Source of the DNA: Phaeobacter sp. G2
GTDB lineage: Bacteria; Pseudomonadota; Alphaproteobacteria; Rhodobacterales; Rhodobacteraceae
Reading direction: 5' to 3'
Length of the DNA: 64,000 bases
Assembly (NCBI GenBank): GCA_025163595.1
Contig: CP104100.1
Coordinates: forward strand, 1,054,001-1,118,000
The notes below the pieces were generated by a model. The model saw nothing but the letters and a program-made list of their open reading frames with translations. It did not search any database and was not told the DNA's origin. This document shows positions 18,341-25,108 of this stretch, piece by piece. How positions within the stretch are numbered: the first letter of the stretch is position 1; each line of letters begins with the position of its first letter. The position numbers and the translations under genes are program-made.

Positions 18341-18778
18341 ATGACCGCCGCCATGACCCCGAAAGAACGGGCCGAGAAATCGGCAGCCTCCATGTGGGCC
18401 AGCGACAATGCCTCAAAATGGGCGGGGATGGAAATCACCGCAATTGATGAGGGCAGCGCCACCCTGGAGCTGACGGTGGAACCGCATCACTGCAACGGCC
18501 ATGGCATTTGCCACGGTGGCGTGACCTTCATGCTGGCCGACAGCGCCTTTGCCTTTGCCTGCAACAGCCGCAACCAATCTACGGTGGCGCAGAGCAATTC
18601 CATCACCTTTACCGCCCCCGGCAAACTGGGAGAGCGGCTGATTGCCCGCGCCACAGAGGTCTCTTTGACCGGGCGCAGCGGCATTTATGACGTGACAGTA
18701 GAGACCCAAACCGGCCAGATGATCGCTGCCTTTCGCGGGCTTTCCCGCGCGATCAAGGGCCAGTTGTTTGAAGAATAG
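18341..18778 (+). CDS. paaI: Hydroxyphenylacetyl-CoA thioesterase PaaI
   Basis: A 145-residue hotdog-fold thioesterase. The PaaI signature is GHGICHGGVTFMLADSAFAFACNS near residue 50, holding the catalytic aspartate. It is thought to rescue CoA from dead-end hydroxyphenylacetyl-CoA products of the pathway. ATG at 18341 begins two bases after the paaG stop, with GGGGAAG upstream inside paaG, so the two are translationally coupled. Confidence 0.94.
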   Translation: MTAAMTPKERAEKSAASMWASDNASKWAGMEITAIDEGSATLELTVEPHHCNGHGICHGGVTFMLADSAFAFACNSRNQSTVAQSNSITFTAPGKLGERLIARATEVSLTGRSGIYDVTVETQTGQMIAAFRGLSRAIKGQLFEE

Positions 18779-18792
18779 GTGAGGAGAACACC

Positions 18793-20103
18793 ATGAAAGA
18801 CCTGTCCCCCAACAAGGCCGACCTCGATGCCATCGAGATTGCCTCGATCGACGAAATTCGCGCCCTGCAACTGGAACGCCTGAAGTGGTCCCTGCGTCAC
18901 GCCTATGACAATGTGCCCATGTATAAAGAGCGCTTTGATGCGGCGGGCGTCCACCCGGATGACCTGCAACAGCTGTCGGATCTGTCGAAGTTCCCCTTCA
19001 CCTATAAAAACGACCTGCGCGACAACTACCCTTTTGGCCTGTTTGCCGTCCCGCGCGAACAGATCATCCGCCTGCATGCCTCCTCTGGGACCACGGGCAA
19101 GCCCACGGTCGTGGGCTATACCGCCAATGACATCTCCAACTGGGCCGATCTGGTGGCGCGGTCCCTGCGTGCCGCGGGTCTGCGCAAGGGCAATATGGTG
19201 CATAATGCCTATGGCTATGGGCTGTTCACGGGTGGCCTTGGCGCCCATTACGGGATTGAACGCCTGGGCGCGACTGTGGTGCCTATGTCTGGTGGCCAGA
19301 CCGAAAAGCAGGTGGGGTTGATCACTGATTTCCAGCCTGATGGCATCATGGTGACGCCTTCTTATATGCTCAATATCCTTGAGCAGTTTCACAAGGTTGG
19401 CCTGGACCCGCGTGACAGCTCGTTGCAGGTCGGCATTTTTGGCGCCGAGCCCTGGACGGATGCCATGCGCCGCGAGGTCGAAACCGCCTTTGATATGCAT
19501 GCGGTTGATATCTATGGGTTGTCCGAGATCATGGGACCGGGGGTGGCCAGCGAATGCGTTGAAACCAAGGATGGCCCGGTGATCTGGGAGGACCATTTCC
19601 TGCCCGAGATCATTGACCCCAAGACTGGCGAAGTGCTGCCCGATGGCGAAATGGGCGAGCTGGTCTTTACCACCCTCACCAAGGAAGGCCTGCCGATGGT
19701 GCGCTACCGCACCCGCGATCTGACCCGGCTGTTGCCCGGCACCGCGCGCAGCATGCGGCGGATGGAAAAGATCACTGGTCGCAGTGACGATATGATCATC
19801 CTGCGCGGGGTCAATGTCTTCCCCAGCCAGATCGAAGAGCAGCTGATGGCCACGGGTGGTCTGGCGCCGCATTATCAGATCGAGCTGTACAAATCCGGTC
19901 GCATGGATGCGATGCGGGTCTTTGTCGAGGCGAACCCGGACGCCACCGATGAGCTGAGCAAAACCGCTGCGGCGCGGATGTTGACCAAACGGATCAAGGA
20001 TATGGTTGGCGTCTCCACCGAGATCATCGTTGGCGAGCCCGGCGAGGTCGAGCGCAGCCAGGGCAAGGCCAAGCGTGTCATCGACAACCGCGACGCCGAT
20101 TAA
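18793..20103 (+). CDS. paaK: Phenylacetate-CoA ligase
   Basis: A 436-residue AMP-forming ligase that activates phenylacetate to its CoA ester, the first pathway step. The adenylate-forming motif is LHASSGTTGKPTVVGYT near 92-108. YGLSEIMGPGVASEC near 238 is the PaaK core motif, followed by TRDLTRLLPG and the hinge GRSDDMIILRGVNVFPSQIE near 335. Length matches the family. ATG at 18793 follows GTGAGGAGA. The gene ends 20 bases before the TetR regulator. Confidence 0.96.
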   Translation: MKDLSPNKADLDAIEIASIDEIRALQLERLKWSLRHAYDNVPMYKERFDAAGVHPDDLQQLSDLSKFPFTYKNDLRDNYPFGLFAVPREQIIRLHASSGTTGKPTVVGYTANDISNWADLVARSLRAAGLRKGNMVHNAYGYGLFTGGLGAHYGIERLGATVVPMSGGQTEKQVGLITDFQPDGIMVTPSYMLNILEQFHKVGLDPRDSSLQVGIFGAEPWTDAMRREVETAFDMHAVDIYGLSEIMGPGVASECVETKDGPVIWEDHFLPEIIDPKTGEVLPDGEMGELVFTTLTKEGLPMVRYRTRDLTRLLPGTARSMRRMEKITGRSDDMIILRGVNVFPSQIEEQLMATGGLAPHYQIELYKSGRMDAMRVFVEANPDATDELSKTAAARMLTKRIKDMVGVSTEIIVGEPGEVERSQGKAKRVIDNRDAD

Positions 20104-20123
20104 TCAGAAAGTGAGTTGAGCCC

Positions 20124-20720
20124 ATGGCCCGCACCATTGCAAAAGATCACGATGAAAAGCGTGCCCAGATTCTAAAATCTGCCGCCAAGGTCTTTGCCGA
20201 GGCGGGCTATGATCGCGCCTCGATGACCCAGCTGGCGCGGCAATGCGGGATCTCCAAGGCCAATATCTACCACTATTACGACAGTAAGGAGGCCGTGTTG
20301 TTCGGCCTTCTTGATACCTACCTCTGCGAGCTACGCGACCGGGTCTGTGGTGTGGATTTGAACGGGGTCTCCCCCGATGATCGCCTGCGCCGGGTCGTGG
20401 CAGAGATCCTGTTGGCCTATCAGGGGGCTGACGACGAACACAAAGTCCAGTCGGGCGCAATGGGCGCGCTGCCGGAAGAGCAGCAAAAATTGCTGCGTGC
20501 CTATCAGCGCGAGATGGTGCAGTTCCTCAGCGACACCCTAAAGGCAGTGGCTCCAGAGGTGTTTGAAGAAAACGACGAGAAACTGCGCTCTGCTACCATG
20601 TCGGTTTTTGGCATGTTGAACTGGTACTACATGTGGAATTCCGGCGCGGGCTCAGACGCGCGCGAGGACTATGCGGAGCTGGTGGCGACCCTGACCCTGA
20701 ACGGGGTGCGGGGCTTATAA
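20124..20720 (+). CDS. paaR: TetR/AcrR family regulator of the paa cluster (PaaR-like)
   Basis: A 198-residue TetR protein. The DNA-binding domain covers residues 10-60 (RAQILKSAAKVFAEAGYDRASMTQLARQCGISKANIYHYYDSKEAVLFGLLD). The rest is the variable all-helical ligand domain with a late tryptophan-rich segment (GMLNWYYMWN). Its place as last gene of paaG-paaI-paaK suggests it is the PaaR type that represses paa genes until phenylacetyl-CoA binds. The palindrome at 17461-17474 is the best candidate operator. The symbol rests on context. Confidence 0.85.
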   Translation: MARTIAKDHDEKRAQILKSAAKVFAEAGYDRASMTQLARQCGISKANIYHYYDSKEAVLFGLLDTYLCELRDRVCGVDLNGVSPDDRLRRVVAEILLAYQGADDEHKVQSGAMGALPEEQQKLLRAYQREMVQFLSDTLKAVAPEVFEENDEKLRSATMSVFGMLNWYYMWNSGAGSDAREDYAELVATLTLNGVRGL

Positions 20721-20806
20721 GAGCGGCGCCCCTTGCGGGTCACGTGTTGGCCCCACCACGTGTGTTGGCGGGGGCACAAAAGGCTTGGGCTGTGTGTTGA
20801 CCGGCG

Positions 20807-21223
20807 CTATTCGTCGCGCCCTGGCTCGTTTGGGTCGCTGGAGAACAGAGCGATTTTATTGCCCTGAGGGTCCCGCAGGTAGCACACATAAAAATGCGCG
20901 CCATATGCGTCACGAAACCCCGGCTGACCGGCATCAAAGCCCCCTGCCGTCAGCGCGGCCGCGTATAGGTCACGCACCTGGCTTTGGCTGCGCGCCTCAA
21001 AGGCGGTCATGGCACCGTTCCCAGCCGAGGCCGGACGCCCGTCAAAGGTTGGTTTGACGTAGAAATCCGGCAGCGCAGCAGCTTGGCCGGGTGGTGCAGG
21101 TAGCGCGTAGCTGAGCCCCTCAGCTCCTTCTGTCAGTCTGTAGCCAAGGGCGGGCAGGATCGCGGCGTAAAACCGTTTGGCGCGGGCGATGTCATCTGCC
21201 CCGACGGTGACATAGGCAATCAT
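20807..21223 (-). CDS. VOC family protein (glyoxalase/bleomycin resistance fold)
   Basis: A 138-residue single-module vicinal-oxygen-chelate protein: MIAYVTVGADDIARAKRFYAAIL at the N terminus and YVCYLRDPQGNKIALF near residue 115, the glutamate-bearing strand being replaced here by K-I-A. No substrate can be named. The ATG at 21223 follows a weak AAAAGGACC. It converges with paaR. The upstream left-reading frame to 21510 carries a terminator and tandem repeats and is not a gene. Confidence 0.85.
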   Translation of the reverse strand: MIAYVTVGADDIARAKRFYAAILPALGYRLTEGAEGLSYALPAPPGQAAALPDFYVKPTFDGRPASAGNGAMTAFEARSQSQVRDLYAAALTAGGFDAGQPGFRDAYGAHFYVCYLRDPQGNKIALFSSDPNEPGRDE

Positions 21224-21324
21224 GCTTGGTGGTCCTTTTCAGTGGGGTCGCCAATGTATCGAAACCACTGTAGCAATGGAAAGTCACCATAGAAACCTGT
21301 CTCTGGGCGCGCCCAGTTTGCTGC

Positions 21325-21372
21325 ACTGATTGCCTTACTGATTGCCTTACTGATTGCCGCACTGATTGTCAT
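21325..21372. repeat. Four-copy 12-bp tandem repeat
   Basis: Units actgattgcctt, actgattgcctt, actgattgccgc and actgattgtcat follow each other without gaps, with decay toward the right. It lies in the gap between the VOC gene and the trpS terminator. No function is evident; slippage during replication would explain it. Confidence 0.8.
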
Positions 21373-21438
21373 ACTGGCAGTCGCTGCAGGGGGCGCAGTC
21401 GTTCGGCCTGGACGCCCTTTGGTCAATAAATTGGGCAT

Positions 21439-21469
21439 AAAAAAACCCGCCCTGATTTCTCGGGGCGGG
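21439..21469 (-). terminator. Intrinsic terminator of trpS
   Basis: On the reverse strand CCCGCCC (21469-21463) pairs with GGGCGGG (21452-21446), followed by seven T (21445-21439). It begins 31 bases past the trpS stop and is a textbook intrinsic terminator. Confidence 0.85.
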
Positions 21470-21499
21470 GGCAATTCTGGAAATGGATCGGCTGGGTTT

Positions 21500-22528
21500 T
21501 TAGGCTTCAACCGGTGGGATCAAGCCGACGATGTCATAGGTCTGGCGCAGGATCGGCGCGGTGATGGCGCGGGCGCGCTCAGAGCCGCGGGTGAGGATCT
21601 TGTCGATCTCATCGGGGTGTTGCATCAGCCGGGCCATCTCGGTGGAGATCGGTGCCAGTTTGGCCACCGCCAGATCCACCAGCATGGGTTTGAATTCCGA
21701 AAACTGTTTGCCGCCGACATCCGCCAGCACCTGATCGACGCTCTGTTCGTTCAGGGCTGCATAGATATTGACCAGATTGCGGGCCTCGGGGCGTTCTTCC
21801 AGGCCCTTGGCCTCGGAGGGCAGCGCATCCGGGTCGGTCTTGGCCTTGCGGATCTTTTTGGCAATCGCCTCGGCATCGTCTGTCATGTTGATACGGCTGG
21901 CATCCGAGGCGTCGGATTTAGACATCTTTTTGGAGCCATCGCGCAGGGACATCACGCGGGTGGCAGCGCCTTCGATCACCGGTTCGGTGAGCGGGAAAAA
22001 ATCGACGCCATAGTCGTGATTGAATTTGGTTGCGATGTCGCGTGTCAGTTCAAGGTGCTGTTTCTGATCCTCACCAACCGGCACATGGGTGGCGTGGTAG
22101 ATCAGGATGTCGGCTGCCATCAGCGAGGGGTAGGCGAGCAGGCCAAGGGAGGCGTTTTGCGCGTTCTTGCCTGCTTTGTCCTTGAACTGGGTCATCCGCT
22201 GCATCCAGCCCATCCGGGCGACACAGTTGAAGATCCAGGCCAGTTGCGCGTGTTCGGGCACCTGGCTTTGGTTGATCAGGATGGATTTTTCAGGGTCGAT
22301 ACCTGCAGCAATGAACCCGGCGCAGAGCTCTCGGGTGGCTTGGCGCAGGTTGCTGGGATCTTGCCAGACGGTGATCGCGTGCAGGTCAACCATGCAGTAG
22401 ATGCTTTCCACATCGCGGTCCTGCCAATCGACAAAGCGCTTTAGGGCGCCAAGGTAGTTGCCCAGGTGCAGGTTGCCGGAAGGCTGAATGCCGGAAAAGA
22501 CGCGCGGCGTAAATGTCGTATCGCTCAT
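21500..22528 (-). CDS. trpS: Tryptophanyl-tRNA synthetase
   Basis: A 342-residue class I synthetase. The ATP-binding HIGH-type motif is [13 protein letters not shown] near 17-29, and the KMSKS loop is [11 protein letters not shown] near 200. Tryptophan-pocket residues are in [11 protein letters not shown] near 45. Length and order fit the bacterial TrpS family. The ATG is at 22528; the gene diverges from the rhomboid-like gene and ends in its own terminator. Confidence 0.97.
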   Translation of the reverse strand: MSDTTFTPRVFSGIQPSGNLHLGNYLGALKRFVDWQDRDVESIYCMVDLHAITVWQDPSNLRQATRELCAGFIAAGIDPEKSILINQSQVPEHAQLAWIFNCVARMGWMQRMTQFKDKAGKNAQNASLGLLAYPSLMAADILIYHATHVPVGEDQKQHLELTRDIATKFNHDYGVDFFPLTEPVIEGAATRVMSLRDGSKKMSKSDASDASRINMTDDAEAIAKKIRKAKTDPDALPSEAKGLEERPEARNLVNIYAALNEQSVDQVLADVGGKQFSEFKPMLVDLAVAKLAPISTEMARLMQHPDEIDKILTRGSERARAITAPILRQTYDIVGLIPPVEA

Positions 22529-22688
22529 GGGGCGAAACTCCCGTCTGGAATTATGATCCCTAGTCGCTTACCCATGGGCCAGGGCAGCGTCAACCGGGCA
22601 GCGCCCATGGGCGGGCTGTGCAGGGGCTGTATCTGCCACAAATGAACCGTGACAGGCCAACGTAACAGGCCAAGGAGTACGACAAGCT

Positions 22689-23375
22689 ATGAGTGACGAT
22701 CCAAATATCTCTCCCGTCAACCCATTGCCGCCGGCAGTGGTGGCGCTGGTTCTGGTGATTATGGGGATCGAGGCGGCGTTTTCGCTGGGGATGCGGGGCA
22801 TCATTGGTGGGCCTGAGGCCATTGGCTGGCGGCTGGAGGCCTTTCAGTCTTATGCGTTTTCTTCAGAAATCTTCTGGTGGATGGTCGAGACCGGGCAATG
22901 GCCGGCCGAGCATCTGATCCGGTTCTTGTCTTATACCTTTGTGCATGGCGCCTTTACCCATGCGCTGTTTGTCTGTGTCTTTGTGCTGGCGATGGGCAAG
23001 ATGGTGGGTGAGGTCATGGGCGATCTGGTGATGGTCATCATCTTTATGGCCTCTGCTGTGGGCGGTGCGGTTGGATATGCGGTGCTGATCAATGGCGCGG
23101 TGCCGTTGATCGGGGGCTTCCCGGCGGTCTATGGCTTGATCGGTGCCTTTACCTATATTCTGTGGCGGCAATTGTCCCTTGTGGGCGCGCAGCAAAGCCG
23201 TGCCTTTTCGCTGATTGCCTTTTTGATGGGGATCCAGCTGCTGTTTGGCCTGCTGTTTGGCGGCCAAAAGGACTGGGTTGCCGATCTATGTGGCTTTGCC
23301 ACCGGATTTGGATTGTCGTTCTTTCTGGCCCCTGGCGGCTGGGCGCGTATCCGCAGCAATATCCGTCGCGACTAG
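22689..23375 (+). CDS. Rhomboid-fold membrane protein lacking catalytic residues
   Basis: A 228-residue protein with six membrane segments arranged as in rhomboid intramembrane proteases. The L1/TM2 motif is FVHGAFTHALFV, so the first histidines remain but the oxyanion asparagine position is valine. The active-site motif normally GxSG-A-x-x-G-L is GGFPAVYGLIGA, so the serine position holds phenylalanine. The TM6 histidine is aspartate (ADLCGFATG). It is therefore probably a pseudoprotease of rhomboid fold, perhaps binding or guiding membrane proteins. Alignment was by eye. ATG at 22689; it converges with murJ. Confidence 0.8.
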   Translation: MSDDPNISPVNPLPPAVVALVLVIMGIEAAFSLGMRGIIGGPEAIGWRLEAFQSYAFSSEIFWWMVETGQWPAEHLIRFLSYTFVHGAFTHALFVCVFVLAMGKMVGEVMGDLVMVIIFMASAVGGAVGYAVLINGAVPLIGGFPAVYGLIGAFTYILWRQLSLVGAQQSRAFSLIAFLMGIQLLFGLLFGGQKDWVADLCGFATGFGLSFFLAPGGWARIRSNIRRD

Positions 23376-23383
23376 CAACCAAA

Positions 23384-23460
23384 GGGGGGGCTCCCGCCCG
23401 TCTCGCAGCATCAAGTTGCTGCATCCCGTTGGGCCGGGCGCCGCGCTGACGCGCGGCGCG
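23384..23460. repeat. GC-rich intergenic repeat element, copy A
   Basis: The element opens with GGGGGGGCTCCCGCC (23384-23398), contains a small hairpin GCAGCA/TGCTGC (23405-23422), then GTTGGGCC (23428-23435) and a nine-base-pair hairpin GCGCCGCGC-TGAC-GCGCGGCGC (23438-23459). Copy B at 61536-61618 has the same first 15 bases, the same GTTGGGCC block and a matching GC hairpin. It lies in the gap between two convergent genes. Confidence 0.65.
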
Positions 23461-23518
23461 GTTGCGCAGGTGGCTGGCGAGGGGCCGGCTTGCGAGCGGG
23501 GCCGCAGGACGTGTGGCC

Positions 23519-25108
23519 CTAACCCTTGCTGCGACGCAGGCTGGATTTGAAATCTGACAGCCGGAAGGCACCGATACTGGCACCAATCGCAAAATAGCCG
23601 CAGATGCCGATCAGGACCAATAGCGCCAGCGCCGGATAGCGGATGCCGGCGCTGAACAGCCAGGGCTCCAGTGCCTGGGCAGCGCCCCAGAGCAGCCCTC
23701 CCATCAGCAGGGCCGCCACCAGAATCCGCCAGATCCGCTGTTTAAACCTTGCATCAAACTGTGCACTTTGCCCCATATCTTTGGTGCCGCGCGCCAGTTG
23801 CCAGACCATGGCCCAGCCCGCAACCGTGGTGCCGATGGCGGCCCCGATGAAGCCAAGCAGCGCCGCGCCTGCAATGGCCACCAGGGCGTTGACCACCATC
23901 GCGTTCAGCGCAAAGCGGAACGGGGTTCGGGTGTCTTCGCGGGCAAAATAGAGCGGTTGCAGCACCTTTTGCAGCACAAAGGCAGGCAAGCCTAACCCGT
24001 AGATGGCGACCGCAAGGGCCGTGGCCTGGCTATCCGTGAAGGCAAAGGCGCCGCGCTCAAACAGTACCGAGACAAGCGGCAGGGGAATGGCCACCAGCGC
24101 GATGGCAGAGGGAATGGTCAGCGCCAGAGAAATCTCACCGGCGCGGCTGAAGGCGTGTTGCGCGCCTGCCGCATCCTCGGCGGCCAATCGGCGGGACAGA
24201 TCTGGCAGCAGGACGATACCCACTGCAATGCCCACCACGCCCAGAGGCAGCTGATACAGCCGGTCCGCATAGCTAAGCCAGGCAATTGCCCCGTCAAAGA
24301 AGCTGGCGACCTGACGCCCGACCAGCAGGTTGATCTGCACCACCCCCCCGGCCAGCATTGCAGGTGCCGCAATCACTGCCAGACGTTTCAGGTCCGGGGT
24401 GAGTTGTGGCCGACGCGGGGTCAGGCGATAGCCCGCCCGACTGGCAGCGACCCAGACCAGGGCCATCTGCGCGACCCCGGCTAAAAGCGTGGCCCAGACC
24501 AGTAACGTCCCCTGGGAAAATCCAGGCAAATCAGGGCGGCTGGCAGGAAGGTAGGCATCCAGCAGACCGCTTTCGCCGAGTAACAACGCGCCAACCAGCA
24601 CGATGTTGAGCAAGACCGGAGCCGCTGCTGCAGCAGCAAAACGCCCCGAGGCATTGAGCACCCCCGAGAGCAGCGCCGCCAGCGAGATAAACAGAATATA
24701 GGCAAAGGTGATGCGGCCAAAATCAACCGTCAGATCAAAACGCGCATCATTGCGAAAACCGCTGGCCATGGCCAGAACCAGCCAGGGCATTACCAGCTGT
24801 GCCAACAGGGTAAAGACGATCAGAACCGTCGCCAGGCCGGTCAGCGCATCGCGGGCAAAGCCGACGGGATCGTCGTTCTTTTGCAGCTTTTTGGAAAACA
24901 GCGGCACAAAGGCGGTGTTGAACGCGCCCTCGGCAAAGAAGCGGCGGAACATATTGGGCAGGCTAAAGGCCACCAAAAAGGCCTCGGCCACGGGGCCGGT
25001 GCCCAGGAAGCTGGCAATCATGATATCGCGGGCAAAGCCCAAGATCCGGCTGGCCAGGGTCCAAAAGCCAACCGTCATAAAGCCCGACAGCAATTTTACC
25101 GGCTTCAT
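23519..25108 (-). CDS. murJ: Lipid II flippase MurJ
   Basis: A 529-residue MOP-superfamily membrane protein with about fourteen membrane segments that moves lipid II across the inner membrane for murein synthesis. The N terminus SRILGFARDIMIASFLGTGPVAEAFLVAFSLPNMFRRFFAEGAF holds the conserved arginines near 22 and 52. The ATG at 25108 overlaps the glnD stop by four bases. The pairing glnD-murJ is usual in alphaproteobacteria. Confidence 0.96.
   Translation of the reverse strand: MKPVKLLSGFMTVGFWTLASRILGFARDIMIASFLGTGPVAEAFLVAFSLPNMFRRFFAEGAFNTAFVPLFSKKLQKNDDPVGFARDALTGLATVLIVFTLLAQLVMPWLVLAMASGFRNDARFDLTVDFGRITFAYILFISLAALLSGVLNASGRFAAAAAAPVLLNIVLVGALLLGESGLLDAYLPASRPDLPGFSQGTLLVWATLLAGVAQMALVWVAASRAGYRLTPRRPQLTPDLKRLAVIAAPAMLAGGVVQINLLVGRQVASFFDGAIAWLSYADRLYQLPLGVVGIAVGIVLLPDLSRRLAAEDAAGAQHAFSRAGEISLALTIPSAIALVAIPLPLVSVLFERGAFAFTDSQATALAVAIYGLGLPAFVLQKVLQPLYFAREDTRTPFRFALNAMVVNALVAIAGAALLGFIGAAIGTTVAGWAMVWQLARGTKDMGQSAQFDARFKQRIWRILVAALLMGGLLWGAAQALEPWLFSAGIRYPALALLVLIGICGYFAIGASIGAFRLSDFKSSLRRSKG

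Noticed and set aside
21220..21510. A 96-residue left-reading frame overlapping the VOC start by ATGA
   Set aside because: It carries the trpS terminator and the 12-bp tandem repeat inside it, and its composition is that of a repeat, not a protein.
22571..22611. Two copies of CCCATGGGC in the trpS / rhomboid gap
   Set aside because: Each copy is short and self-palindromic; there is no further evidence of a regulatory site.
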